The notes: generated from the letters alone by a model not told the origin. A stretch of DNA of 45,583 bases from an uncultured Clostridia bacterium (GCA_947625185.1 CANQNJ010000010.1:1-45583), one strand, 5' to 3'; counted from the first letter of the stretch, positions 18,525 through 28,779 are shown. Numbers and translations are program-made.

Positions 18525-19883
18525 TCATTGCCGTTGACGAGCGGGGTTCCCCGCGCCCAACTCGGGCAGAGCGATATCAAGCAAGCGGTGCAGCAAATCC
18601 GCGGCAAAAAGCGGCACATTAAGCACCTTGCCGTCGAGGGACAAGTTGCGCGTAGACAATCTCACTGCCAACGGCGTGGCGGGGTACTTGGCGAGGTAGT
18701 TCTTGATGCTTACGGAAGAGATATTCTGCGACGACTTGACCTCTATCGGGATGATATCGTTGTCGTATTGTTGCACAAAGTCCACTTCATAGGGAGTGTC
18801 CGTCCAATAGCTCGGCTTGGCGTCAAACTGTCGCAAAAGGCTCTGCAAAACGTAGTTTTCCGCAAGCGCCCCCTTAAACTCGGTAAACAATCTGTTGCCC
18901 TCGGCAAACGCCGTATGGCTCAGCCGTGCCTGTCTGCGCAGCAGTCCGACGTCTCCGTGGTAAATCTTAAACGAGTCCAATTGCTCATAGGCGGCAACGG
19001 GCAGCGACGGTTTGGATATGCGAAAAACTTTTTTTACCAAGTCGGCGTCTGCCAGCCATTGCAGTGCGTCCTCGTACTCGCGCGCACGCGCGCCGCTCTT
19101 TACTGCGGAGTACATAAACTTCTTGTTCTCCCGTGCAAGCTGCGACGGCAGCGAGTTCCACACAAGCGTTATCTTCTGCACGTCGTGACGAAGCGCCTCA
19201 TCCTCATCGTGATGTTTGCCGAAGTCCTTTTCGTAGGCGCCGAGGATCCCGTCCAACACGCTGTTCACCAACGAGATATCCCGCTCCTGCGTCCAACGCA
19301 AAACCGCCTCGGGCATACCGCCCGTAACAAAGTACATCTTCAACTTCTCCAACAGCGGATTGAAGAAGGCGTCCGGTATCGGCTCTATCGCCCGTATCTC
19401 GTCCAAATAGCCAAATAGGTTCTCATCGCCGTTGGCAAGCAAAAATTCCGAGAATGTCAGCGGACCCATATCGAGAAAATCCACCTTACCCACGGGAAAA
19501 CCCTTGGATAGCGTCAACCCAAGCAAGGATCCCGCGCACGCCACATAGTACTCGGGCGCGTTCTCGCAAAAATATTTCAGCGCGTTCAGCGCGCTGTTGC
19601 AGCTTTGTATTTCGTCAAAGATTATCAGCGTATCCGGCGTTATTTTTTGACCGCTTGCAAAGGACAAATTTTGCAAAATTCGGTTGACGTCCTTGGTCGT
19701 CTCAAAAAACTGCCCGTATTCGTACGATTCGTCGAAATTGAAATACGCAACATTGTCAAACTCTTTGCCGAATTCTTTCAACGCCCACGTCTTGCCAACC
19801 TGTCTTGCGCCGCGCAAAATCAGCGGTTTGCGATACTTCGACACGCGCCATTTGCGCAGATCTTCCAAAATAAACCTTTTCAA
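18525..19883 (-). CDS. AAA+ ATPase with C-terminal DUF4143 domain
   Basis: 452 residues. The N-terminal AAA_14 module has Walker A ILRGARQVGKTWAL (about 23-36), Walker B LIIFDEIQ and sensor region CAGSLLGL. The C-terminal DUF4143 half contains DFVQQYDNDIIPIEVKSS, resembling a PD-(D/E)xK nuclease-fold core. The family is widespread in gut Firmicutes and Bacteroidetes, often on mobile or variable DNA, and its biological role is unsettled. It starts at TTG 19883 with GGAGGTAC upstream. The promoter at 19909-19938 is followed upstream by repeated TTTTCACA-type motifs, perhaps its operator. Confidence 0.9.
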   Translation of the reverse strand: MKRFILEDLRKWRVSKYRKPLILRGARQVGKTWALKEFGKEFDNVAYFNFDESYEYGQFFETTKDVNRILQNLSFASGQKITPDTLIIFDEIQSCNSALNALKYFCENAPEYYVACAGSLLGLTLSKGFPVGKVDFLDMGPLTFSEFLLANGDENLFGYLDEIRAIEPIPDAFFNPLLEKLKMYFVTGGMPEAVLRWTQERDISLVNSVLDGILGAYEKDFGKHHDEDEALRHDVQKITLVWNSLPSQLARENKKFMYSAVKSGARAREYEDALQWLADADLVKKVFRISKPSLPVAAYEQLDSFKIYHGDVGLLRRQARLSHTAFAEGNRLFTEFKGALAENYVLQSLLRQFDAKPSYWTDTPYEVDFVQQYDNDIIPIEVKSSQNISSVSIKNYLAKYPATPLAVRLSTRNLSLDGKVLNVPLFAADLLHRLLDIALPELGAGNPARQRQ

Positions 19884-19908
19884 CCCTGTACCTCCCGCGT
19901 TTTTCTTT

Positions 19909-19938
19909 ATTATACCTTTCCGCAGACCCGTCCGTCAA
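19909..19938 (-). promoter_or_regulatory. Promoter of the AAA+/DUF4143 gene
   Basis: On the minus strand TTGACG (19938-19933), 18 bp, TATAAT (19914-19909). Confidence 0.75.
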
Positions 19939-19942
19939 TAAG

Positions 19943-20006
19943 TTTTCACATAATTTTACGGAATTATGTGATTTTTTTCACACAATTATGCAGATTTATG
20001 TGAAAA
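19943..20006. promoter_or_regulatory. Cluster of inverted TTTTCACAnAA motifs
   Basis: Four related motifs alternate in orientation: TTTTCACATAA (19943), its complement-type AATTATGTGA (19962), TTTTTCACACAA (19974) and TTTATGTGAAAA (19995). CACATAATT/AATTATGTG (19947-19955, 19962-19970) is a perfect 9-bp stem followed by T7, so it also resembles a plus-strand terminator. The place, just upstream of the ATPase promoter, suggests an operator. Confidence 0.5.
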
Positions 20007-20082
20007 TGGCTCGGATTCGACGGTGTTTTGCGCTTATAGGGGCGGGCGCGCGCAGTCGTGCAGACCGTCGAATAATCGGGTC

Positions 20083-20145
20083 AAAAAAATTTTTTTCTGA
20101 AAATAGCCTTAAAGTGTTGACAAATTCAATGGGGGGGGGTATCAT
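20083..20145 (+). promoter_or_regulatory. Promoter of the giant surface protein with a G9 tract in its spacer
   Basis: TTGACA (20117-20122), 17 bp, TATCAT (20140-20145). The last nine spacer bases (20131-20139) are all G. An A7T7 tract at 20083-20096 lies where an UP element would be. At nine Gs the spacing is the optimal 17 bp; gain or loss of a G would change it. Transcription would start near 20152, 44 nt before the gene, whose AGGAGGAAAT binding site is strong. Confidence 0.8.
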
Positions 20146-20195
20146 CTTGCCGTATAAGTAAAGGTGTAGTTATACACAATAATTTAGGAGGAAAT

Positions 20196-23100
20196 ATGAC
20201 TAAAACAAGACAGTGGAAAATTTCACTAATTATTTTGAGCGTATTGCTTTTAGTAGCAATGGTTGCAGTCTGTTTGCTTTTTGTTGTTCCGGCAACAGCA
20301 GAAATTAGTGAGGTTTTAGATCAAACGGCAGAGTACGAGATATCTACTAATATGTTGTATGCGGTCGACGGAGAGGTAGTAAGTCAATGGGACCTTTACA
20401 ATTATGATAAAATTATGGAACACTGGGACGGTGCGCGTAATTTATTTTATTCATTGTCTCCGTCCGACGGATTTACGCCCACTTCGTATATAACATTGAC
20501 GGTCACTCAACCCGGAATAATTAAGTTTAATTACAAAGGAACATCTGCCGGGTCGTCATCGTCAAATTATTTCCATGTTTGGAAAAATGACCAGACGGAA
20601 GAGATGTTGGTAAATACTACCAGCCAAAAATATAGTCAGCCTTTTACGGAATTTAATAGCGATGGGACATTGCAATTCGAAATCGGCGATGTTCTTCATA
20701 TTGAGTGCCGCAATAGTTCCAAGGATCACTGGATAGTGCAAGGACTCAAAAAACCCGCATCGGCAAAGGGCATTGTAACCATTCAGGAGGGCGACCGTGA
20801 CCTCGGTTCTGTCAGCTGCAATGGACAAAGTTCGATTGACGGCGTACTTACCTACAACGCCAATTTCAACGAATCGGTAACCTTTGAAGCAAAGCCAATC
20901 GAGGGATATTTTGCCTACTGGTTGGATGAAGACGGCAAAGTAGTAAAAGTTAGCAATACTTATGAGACAACGTTGGTTTCCACAACCAATTTTACTGTAC
21001 GTTTCGGTAAAATCGGTGATCATGGTGAAAAAATATATTGGGATAATTGCACGGCAGACACCCAATATCAGTGGAAAATACAGGACGGTAAATACGAAAT
21101 AGCTAATCCCGAATTGTCGACAACGGCAACGGGAACAACTCAGACATCGGTATTCATCGACGTGGATTTGCAGAGTGCGGCGATTCTGTCTTTTGACTAC
21201 AACTTTTTGCGTGCTTCCGATGAATCACACGTCTATGACAACAATGCGGGTTCGTTTTTTGCGACAGTAGAAGAGTGGGTTCTTTCCAGATTCGAAGGAC
21301 TGCCGACTCACTGGACAAGAGCATTTGTCAAACTTGACGGTGAAAACGCCCTTGGAATGCAATCGGTAAAATATAAATCGCATACTGGTAGTGCAGAAAA
21401 TCCCGGTTCCGACAAAGAATATTCCGGTTATCAACAAGACGATTATGTTTATGGCTTGGGTCGAACCGGTGCGGCGAATTCCGGTGATGAAAGCAAACAA
21501 ACCTTCAATGTGTATATAGCCGAGCCCGGTCAACATACAATTGAGATCCGTATCGTGACAGCTCCATACGTAACGCCGACACAGTTTGTCAGTGGCGAAT
21601 ATGAAGATGAAAGACCGGACAAAACGGGCGAGGCGTTCTCATTTGAAAACGTTCAAATATCGGAAAAAGAATCTCACAACTTTACCTTGAATTTTGCTGA
21701 AAATCTCGGTAGCGTTGCGGTAGATGGACTTGGAGTTTCGGGAAGTAGCGCTACCGAGGGTTCTGTCACATACAGCCTTTACGATGATTTTCCGATTACA
21801 CTTACAGCAACAGCCAAAGAAGGGCGTGATACCGTCACAAGCTCATTGGATGGCGAAACGAATGTAAACACCCATTTCATCAATTGGAAGATTGACGAAC
21901 ATACATCGGCGCAAACAACGTGTAAGCTCGAATTTAAGAATGGCGTGTTATATTTCGATGATCAACAGGTGAGCAGTGCGGATTTGTCTGCAATTTTCCA
22001 AGAAGATGTTGTTGCTCCCACGGTGTGGAGTCAAACACAGAATCTCGGTGAAGCACAATCGAAGAAAATCAAAAACAACGATACAATCTCTTTGCCGCTT
22101 GCAGACGCAAAGACAACCTCTCTTAATGTTATTTTTGCCGGATACGGTAAAGAGGGAGAGACTATACACCTCTATGTAAATGATGATGATACCAGATACA
22201 CGAGTCTGGAAAAGAACGGCGAATACGGTGTATTCGACAGCATCATTACGCAGGACATGATAGACAGTTTTCTGTCCGATACCATCAATTGTTGGGTGGA
22301 ACAATCCTTAGGCGATCAATACCAAATTGACGTCCAAATCCAAATCGAAGGATATGTCGGAACGGCAGATTGCATATTTTATATTTCATATTCAACAGAC
22401 AAGAAAGACGCAATGAGGCCGGACGGTATGCTGCCCGAAGATACATTTTTACAAGGCAACCCAACTGAATTTAACAACCTGTTTACAGACGACAGTGAAG
22501 CGGGGGCGTATTTGACAAGTGATAACGAAATAGCCAATTGGTCGCCGACAACAGCGTCATTCTCCGATGACGGCGAAACCGGCTCCATGGTATTTGAGGG
22601 AAGTTATAAAAACAGTCACAAAAAAGCGCCGAGCAATATGTCGCAGGATTACTGGTATTACAATTATATCGGAATAAGAAATTATTACACAACCAAAAGA
22701 AACGGAAGCCCTGAAAACATTGTTGCCAAGGGCGTACTGAGTTTTGATGTGTATCTTGAAGTAACGCAGGGATTGGACAACGGTTCCCGTGATGCAATAA
22801 TCATGATTTGCAGATCCGATAAAGGATCATATATTACAAGTTCCTATGCAAATAAGCAACATGACGGCGAAAATGTTGTTATGGACTGGAAATTAAATCC
22901 CGGTGATAAATACAGTACCGAGCAAATTATCGGATTGGTAGACCATAAATCAACAGGAGTTTCCGCCTTTACGGGAAATAGCGGTCAGGCTAATAGCTTT
23001 GTTTCTTCGCTCGGAAACGGTTGGTACCGCTGTTATATCCCTACTGTTTGGGAAAACTCGTATCCCACCGACGCGAGTCAATATCAGGACGGACAAACTT

Positions 23101-26100
23101 ATCAACACAATGCACAGAGTTTTGTCATAACCTTTGCATTGAGACAAGGAGTTAAGGGACATTATGCTATAAGAAACGTAACATTCCGTAACGGTTCGGA
23201 AACCACATTCAAATATTCCGTCAACAGCAACGAATATCAAAGTGCGGTATCTGCTAATTATAAGGAAAATCCCGTTACAATCAATTCGGAAACAGAAGTT
23301 GAATTCGGAGGTTCTGTCAGTCTTACAGCCAATGTGCCCGAAGGAAAGGTATTTTACGGTTGGGAAGTAATTTCAAAGGGTATCTCCAATCTTGTGACAT
23401 CTACTGCGGTAGAAGGACAGCGATATAGTTTGACGTACACCGTTATCGATCCTGTTGAAATAAAAGCCTGGATCGGGGACGCCGATCAATATGAGGTGCG
23501 CGTCAACGGTAGCTTTTACGAATCACTACAAAGCGCACTGATAGCAGTGACAGATACCGGCGGTGATATAGTTGTTATACACGACAAAATATCGATAGAG
23601 GACAATTTGACCATTCCACAAGGTGTGCGGTTGATTATCCCCATGAACAGCGCCGGAGAATATGTCGGCAGCGCAGCTAGCGGCAAGTACGACGTACAGG
23701 GTCGTATCGCTTGGGCGGATACCCAACTGGAACAGAAATTCCTCTACTTTACTTTTACCATTTCGGAAAAAGCAACGTTGACTGTGAAAGGCGGTTTGTA
23801 TCTTGGCGGCGTTGTGAACTATGCTTCACAAGGTTATCAAGGACATACCTCCGGGGCTTATTCGCAAATTGTCAACAAAGGGGCAATTGTTGTTGAAGAC
23901 GGCGGCGTAATGGACGTCTACGGCAGAGTAACGGACAACGGTACGATTACCGTGCATAAAGGCGGCAAATTGTATGAGCCGTTCCTGATCCTGGACTTTA
24001 TGGGTGGTAATATTTCGTTGGATTTGTTCATGGCGAATGTAACACCGTTCAAGCGTTATGCAATGATCAACATCGAATGTCCGATAACGATAAATTATGG
24101 CGGTAAACTTATCGGTCACGCCACATTATACGCATTGAATGATTTCACTTCTTTGGACCAACCGTTCATCAGCGATGAAAGCGGTGATGGTTTGGGAAAT
24201 GAAACCCTGGTAATGTTGAAGCCGGATTCCAGTGTTACGATTACCTACGATGCCACCAGGGTTGTTGGCGGAGCTACTGCCGGTAACTGCACGGAGTTAA
24301 TTGGAAAGACGACAATGAAGTTTACTGGTGGAGCAGCATTCAGCTATATGCAATTCTCTGCGTTGGGCGTTACAGTCCCCACATTTGGGGTATATTTTGC
24401 CATTCCTTATAACTTTGATATAAGTTTAGGCGGTGACGAAGCCCAGTATCAAACGAGAACAGACTTCATGCTTATGCCGGGTGCAACCGTTACTGTGGAA
24501 GAAGGCGCAACTCTTACACTCAACGCAAATACCTGGATCTTTGACGGACTGCAACAACCGGTACTTGCAAGCAAGTGGTATCCAACTGCGGCTGAACTTG
24601 CAGAAAAGGGCTACACCAAGAGCGGTAATCTTATTGTCAACGGAACGTTGGTTATTGACCAAAAATTGGAAGTTGTTGACAACAAGCTGTCAGAATCAAA
24701 GAAAACTGCGGCAGTTTTCCTTGGAATCGTTCAAACAGACGGTACGGGACACATTACAATTGATTCAAAGGCTATTTTGACCGGCAAAATTATTGACGGC
24801 GTTGAAAAAGATAAAAACTACTTTGAAACATCGTCCACTGCACGGGTATGGGACGCGGTACATGAGCGTTTCGGACAATTAGTTGCCGGTAAGACATACA
24901 CGGCAACGGGTAAAGAAAATTTCAATCTTGAAATGCTGTACTATGCTACCATGGCGAACGGAGCGCAGTCTAACTCGCTTGATTTGACAGATCAGGTTTT
25001 GCACGGCAATTGGATGGTAGATCATGGCGACGAACATGTCTACAATTGGAATCCCGTTGACGGCGAGTCCGACGGTCTCGGCGCGGACAATCCTTTCAAA
25101 AAGCTTACCCGTATATGCACGGAACTTGGTTGCAGCCAAGAGGCACACAAAGATTTGCTGTATCTCCCCGACTCGTTGGGAGACCTCACCTACAACGGTA
25201 AAGACGTAGGGGATGCGGATCTGCAAGGGCTGTTTGAAGAAATATTCGGAGAAAGCTCCGCAACTGCGGAATTTAGCGGATATTCCGCCCATAATGCGCA
25301 AGTGGCTTCCTACGACGTTACGGTAACACTCACCGACGGTTATTGGCTTGTCGGTAAAGAGTATAAAGAAAGTACGCAATTGACTTTTAAGGTAGATCCC
25401 AAGCCGATTACGGTCAAGGCAAACGATCAAAGCTCCGTCTACGGCGAAGAGCACACGTTGGATCCGAAAGGTTTCACTGTCCAAGATGACGGTCTGTGCG
25501 AGCAGGATGTATTGTCTCTCACGCTCAGATTCCAAGGCGACCAACCGCATGACGTAGGCGACTACACGATCGAGATAGCAGACTACGAAGTCAACACCAA
25601 CTACACAATAACAACGGAAACGGGCACCTACAAGGTTACCAAACGCGAAATCACAGTTGTGTTGTCCGCCGACGCTCGTGCCTACAATGGCAATGAACCG
25701 TTGGTAAGCGAAATCAAGTCATCACTTAAACAAGGCAATTTGCCGTACGGCGAACAATTGGCGGACATTATTACAATATCTTTTACGGGAGAAGTCTCCA
25801 AGGACGCAAATAGCTACCCGTTCACAGCCACGCTTACGGAAACAGGCGACAAGAACTACACACTCACAGTGGAAGGCGGCAGCTATGTCATCAACAAGAA
25901 GTCAGTCACCGTCACGGCAACAGATCTCACTTCTGTGTTCGGCGAGGCGATCCAACAACTTACCTATAATGTGGAAGGTTTGGTAAACGATGAGAATATT
26001 GATGATTACATCAAGATTTTCACCGACGCTACCGAACAAAGCCCCGTAGGCAGCAGTTACACGATCACGGTCACCTGGAAGGATGACAACAGACCCACCA

Positions 26101-28010
26101 ACTACGATGTGGAGTTCCAAAACGGACATTACACAATAACCAACGCACAATTCGGCAACATTACTTTCTCCGAAACCACCGTCACCTACGACGGCAAGAT
26201 GCACGAACCCAAGATGAACAACGCGCCGGAAGGAGCAACGGTAGAGTACACATTGAGCGGTCAACCCTTCCAAGGAGCCAAGGACGCGGGAGCCTACGAG
26301 CTGACGGCAACGGTAAGGTTGGCAAACTACGACGATTCGCAACCGTATTCTGTCACGCTTACTATCTCCAAGCTTGAAATAACGGTAGATTTGTCATCGA
26401 TGACCCGTTCTTACAACGGAAAGGCTCCCACCACAGACGAACTGCAAGCCACGGTAAATGGCAAAACAGTGTTGGATACGGGAGATAATCTTGCAGATAT
26501 TGTAACAATTTCCTTTACGGGAGAAGTCTCCAAGAACGTAGGCGACTACACGGCGAAAGTTTCTCTCACTCAAACGGGCGACAAGAACTACACCCTTAAA
26601 TCCGAAACGGAAAGCACTTACAGCATTACTTGTAAAGAAATAACAATAGAGATAACGCCTTACGAACGGGAGTACAACGGCGAGGACGCCGTAACCGACG
26701 GAACGCTCGGCAAGATACAATGGACCAAGACGTCCGGCGATTGGGCGGCAGACGAAGCACAACCGACAATAACGTTCACCTTGACTGTATCAAGCGCGAT
26801 CAATGCAACCGACTACAACGTAAAAGGCGACTGTTCCGACAAGAACTATGCTGTGACGTTCACGGGTGAAACCAACGCGGTAAAGATCACTCCGCGCACA
26901 CTCACGGTAACGGCGGAAGACAAAAACTCCACCTACGGTGACCAACCCGTTGCTCTCACTCACACCGTGGTAGGCTTGGTAGAAGGCGACGGCGCAAATC
27001 CTGCAATCCAAGTTACTTGCGATGTTACGGCAAGCAGTCCTGTGACCCAAGACGGTTACACAATAACGGTAACGGTCACCAACAAACAAGAATTGCGTAA
27101 CTACAACGTGCAAGAAGTAAACGGAACTTACAGAGTGGCCCGGAAGGCCGTCACGGTAAATATACTCGACCAGAGCGACGTGTTCGGCTACGGCAAGGAT
27201 TACAGTTGGAACCCCGACCTTTGGACGGTGAACGAACAAACGCCGCTTGCCAACGGCGAGGACAATGCAATATTGCAAGTAAGCCTTACCAGACCCGTGA
27301 TAACAGGCGCAGGATCCTTCGACATCGAGGGCACCTACGACAACGGCAACTACAACGTGACCTTTGACAACGGCACCTACACGGTAGCCAAGTTGCGCGT
27401 CGAACACGACAACAACAACGTGATAATCAACCTTATGGTGGACGGCGAAACCGTCGACGAAACCAAGCTGTATCAATATGCGGGCGAGGACTTTGTGCTG
27501 ACGGGACAGGCGTTTGTGTACGAAGGGGACGAATATTCGCCGCTGCAAACGTCGCTGAGCGCCGAGACGCTGTCTGAGGTGGGCGTGTACGACGTGACGG
27601 TAACTATCGTAGACGACAACTACGAGGGCAGCAGAACTTTCCACGTGGAAGTGGTCGGCGCGGACGGATACTCCAAGAACTTGCACGACGTGCTTGCGGA
27701 ACTTGAACGGATAGTGGGCGACAAGAGTGCGGATACGCTTACTTCGTCGCAGGAAGACTTTGCGCTCGTAAAGCAAGTGATCGCCGAGATGGACAAACTG
27801 TCCGAGAGCGAGAAGGAACTCGGCGCGGACGAATTGAGCAAGTACCTTGAACTTGTCGATACCTGGCACGCCGCCGCGGACATCGACGACAATGTGATAG
27901 AGACGGCGAAAGTGCTTGCGGAGGCGCCCCTCAAATGGCTGTTTGCCGCGGCTGCGCTTGACGCGCTGCTTGCCGCGCTGTATGTATTTGCAAAAGGAGG
28001 AATACTGTAA
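20196..28010 (+). CDS. Giant secreted membrane-anchored surface protein with MBG-type repeats
   Basis: 2604 residues. A basic N-terminus and hydrophobic segment (about 9-32) ending PATAEIS form the export signal. Modules with InlB B-repeat/Flg_new-like character lie near 192-275, 495-570 and 1005-1090 (for example LTANVPEGKVFYGWEV). A Gly/Asn-rich region near 1095-1560 looks like a beta-helix. From about 1734 to 2485 some eight or nine MBG/Ig-like repeats follow, each opening like ITVKANDQSSVYG or VTVTATDLTSVFG and closing like NYTITTETGTYKVTK. A helical segment and a C-terminal membrane helix (about 2579-2599, ending AKGGIL) replace an LPXTG signal. Adhesion or a structural surface role is inferred, not shown. 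The next gene overlaps its stop codon. Confidence 0.88.
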   Translation: MTKTRQWKISLIILSVLLLVAMVAVCLLFVVPATAEISEVLDQTAEYEISTNMLYAVDGEVVSQWDLYNYDKIMEHWDGARNLFYSLSPSDGFTPTSYITLTVTQPGIIKFNYKGTSAGSSSSNYFHVWKNDQTEEMLVNTTSQKYSQPFTEFNSDGTLQFEIGDVLHIECRNSSKDHWIVQGLKKPASAKGIVTIQEGDRDLGSVSCNGQSSIDGVLTYNANFNESVTFEAKPIEGYFAYWLDEDGKVVKVSNTYETTLVSTTNFTVRFGKIGDHGEKIYWDNCTADTQYQWKIQDGKYEIANPELSTTATGTTQTSVFIDVDLQSAAILSFDYNFLRASDESHVYDNNAGSFFATVEEWVLSRFEGLPTHWTRAFVKLDGENALGMQSVKYKSHTGSAENPGSDKEYSGYQQDDYVYGLGRTGAANSGDESKQTFNVYIAEPGQHTIEIRIVTAPYVTPTQFVSGEYEDERPDKTGEAFSFENVQISEKESHNFTLNFAENLGSVAVDGLGVSGSSATEGSVTYSLYDDFPITLTATAKEGRDTVTSSLDGETNVNTHFINWKIDEHTSAQTTCKLEFKNGVLYFDDQQVSSADLSAIFQEDVVAPTVWSQTQNLGEAQSKKIKNNDTISLPLADAKTTSLNVIFAGYGKEGETIHLYVNDDDTRYTSLEKNGEYGVFDSIITQDMIDSFLSDTINCWVEQSLGDQYQIDVQIQIEGYVGTADCIFYISYSTDKKDAMRPDGMLPEDTFLQGNPTEFNNLFTDDSEAGAYLTSDNEIANWSPTTASFSDDGETGSMVFEGSYKNSHKKAPSNMSQDYWYYNYIGIRNYYTTKRNGSPENIVAKGVLSFDVYLEVTQGLDNGSRDAIIMICRSDKGSYITSSYANKQHDGENVVMDWKLNPGDKYSTEQIIGLVDHKSTGVSAFTGNSGQANSFVSSLGNGWYRCYIPTVWENSYPTDASQYQDGQTYQHNAQSFVITFALRQGVKGHYAIRNVTFRNGSETTFKYSVNSNEYQSAVSANYKENPVTINSETEVEFGGSVSLTANVPEGKVFYGWEVISKGISNLVTSTAVEGQRYSLTYTVIDPVEIKAWIGDADQYEVRVNGSFYESLQSALIAVTDTGGDIVVIHDKISIEDNLTIPQGVRLIIPMNSAGEYVGSAASGKYDVQGRIAWADTQLEQKFLYFTFTISEKATLTVKGGLYLGGVVNYASQGYQGHTSGAYSQIVNKGAIVVEDGGVMDVYGRVTDNGTITVHKGGKLYEPFLILDFMGGNISLDLFMANVTPFKRYAMINIECPITINYGGKLIGHATLYALNDFTSLDQPFISDESGDGLGNETLVMLKPDSSVTITYDATRVVGGATAGNCTELIGKTTMKFTGGAAFSYMQFSALGVTVPTFGVYFAIPYNFDISLGGDEAQYQTRTDFMLMPGATVTVEEGATLTLNANTWIFDGLQQPVLASKWYPTAAELAEKGYTKSGNLIVNGTLVIDQKLEVVDNKLSESKKTAAVFLGIVQTDGTGHITIDSKAILTGKIIDGVEKDKNYFETSSTARVWDAVHERFGQLVAGKTYTATGKENFNLEMLYYATMANGAQSNSLDLTDQVLHGNWMVDHGDEHVYNWNPVDGESDGLGADNPFKKLTRICTELGCSQEAHKDLLYLPDSLGDLTYNGKDVGDADLQGLFEEIFGESSATAEFSGYSAHNAQVASYDVTVTLTDGYWLVGKEYKESTQLTFKVDPKPITVKANDQSSVYGEEHTLDPKGFTVQDDGLCEQDVLSLTLRFQGDQPHDVGDYTIEIADYEVNTNYTITTETGTYKVTKREITVVLSADARAYNGNEPLVSEIKSSLKQGNLPYGEQLADIITISFTGEVSKDANSYPFTATLTETGDKNYTLTVEGGSYVINKKSVTVTATDLTSVFGEAIQQLTYNVEGLVNDENIDDYIKIFTDATEQSPVGSSYTITVTWKDDNRPTNYDVEFQNGHYTITNAQFGNITFSETTVTYDGKMHEPKMNNAPEGATVEYTLSGQPFQGAKDAGAYELTATVRLANYDDSQPYSVTLTISKLEITVDLSSMTRSYNGKAPTTDELQATVNGKTVLDTGDNLADIVTISFTGEVSKNVGDYTAKVSLTQTGDKNYTLKSETESTYSITCKEITIEITPYEREYNGEDAVTDGTLGKIQWTKTSGDWAADEAQPTITFTLTVSSAINATDYNVKGDCSDKNYAVTFTGETNAVKITPRTLTVTAEDKNSTYGDQPVALTHTVVGLVEGDGANPAIQVTCDVTASSPVTQDGYTITVTVTNKQELRNYNVQEVNGTYRVARKAVTVNILDQSDVFGYGKDYSWNPDLWTVNEQTPLANGEDNAILQVSLTRPVITGAGSFDIEGTYDNGNYNVTFDNGTYTVAKLRVEHDNNNVIINLMVDGETVDETKLYQYAGEDFVLTGQAFVYEGDEYSPLQTSLSAETLSEVGVYDVTVTIVDDNYEGSRTFHVEVVGADGYSKNLHDVLAELERIVGDKSADTLTSSQEDFALVKQVIAEMDKLSESEKELGADELSKYLELVDTWHAAADIDDNVIETAKVLAEAPLKWLFAAAALDALLAALYVFAKGGIL

Positions 28011-28576
28011 TGAAAAAGAGAATTCTGTTGGTTGCAGTGGTATTGATATTGTCCGCGACGCTGTTTGCGGCGTGCGTGGAAGCCAAGCTTACGGCAATAG
28101 AAGTGCTGCGCGAACTGTACAAGGATATCGGCACCGCACAGTCTATCACGCAGGAGATATCCGTAAAGAAAGGCAACTTTACGCAATTTGAGAGCAGCAA
28201 GACTTACGCCAAGGCAGAGTCCGGCTACGACGTTACAGGCTCGGAGAAGCGGCTTAACGACGCGGACGCGGAGCAGCTGTACGAGGTGACGGAGATAAAT
28301 TCTCACGTTGACGGCGCGGAGGAAGCCGCCCCCACCGTCAATCTGGACGAAAGCTTTTTTGAAGAGGGCTACCGCCTGACGGAATCGGGATTGACCGCTA
28401 TGGTCAAGGCGGAACACATCACGGACGTGTTCGGCGTGACAAGCGAACAGCTTACGGCTCCGACAAGCAACCTTATGTTGGAGTTGACCGTATCCGGCGG
28501 ACATATGTCCGGCGTGCGCATAACTTACGAGTCGAACGGCGCCGACGTGACTATCACGTTGACTATGACCTATTGA
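28010..28576 (+). CDS. Small lipoprotein coupled to the giant surface protein
   Basis: 188 residues. The signal MKKRILLVAVVLILSATLFAAC has a lipobox LFAAC with Cys22, so it should be lipidated and exported. The rest (AIEVLRELYKDIGTAQSITQ, then beta-rich sequence ending VTITLTMTY) matches no family I recognise. Its ATG overlaps the stop of the preceding gene (TAATG), with AGGAGG just upstream, so translation is coupled and the two products probably act together at the cell surface. No intrinsic terminator with a T tract follows; perfect stems at 28597-28615 and 28669-28698 lie before the ABC genes. Confidence 0.85.
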   Translation: MKKRILLVAVVLILSATLFAACVEAKLTAIEVLRELYKDIGTAQSITQEISVKKGNFTQFESSKTYAKAESGYDVTGSEKRLNDADAEQLYEVTEINSHVDGAEEAAPTVNLDESFFEEGYRLTESGLTAMVKAEHITDVFGVTSEQLTAPTSNLMLELTVSGGHMSGVRITYESNGADVTITLTMTY

Positions 28577-28596
28577 CGGTCGGCTTGAACAACTCG

Positions 28597-28615
28597 GACG
28601 GAACGGTGTTCCGTC
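28597..28615. other. Stem-loop after the lipoprotein gene
   Basis: GACGGAAC, loop GGT, GTTCCGTC, followed by A5 rather than T, so not a standard plus-strand terminator. A second stem GCTTTGCGG/CCGCAAAGC is at 28669-28677/28690-28698. Possible processing or attenuation signals. Confidence 0.45.
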
Positions 28616-28779
28616 AAAAACAGCGGTTGAAATATACCACCCTATGCTAAGGGAATGTTTACGCGATTGCTTTGCGGCGGCTTTGTTCTCCGCAAAGCGG
28701 ACGTGTACAAGCATTTCCTTATTGCATTGATTAGGAACAATACAAAATACCCGATTTTAACGCAGAGAGAAAGGATTTT

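Noticed and set aside
20170..20178. TTATACACA, a DnaA-box match before the giant surface gene
   Set aside because: It is single and lies in the leader of an unrelated gene; probably chance.
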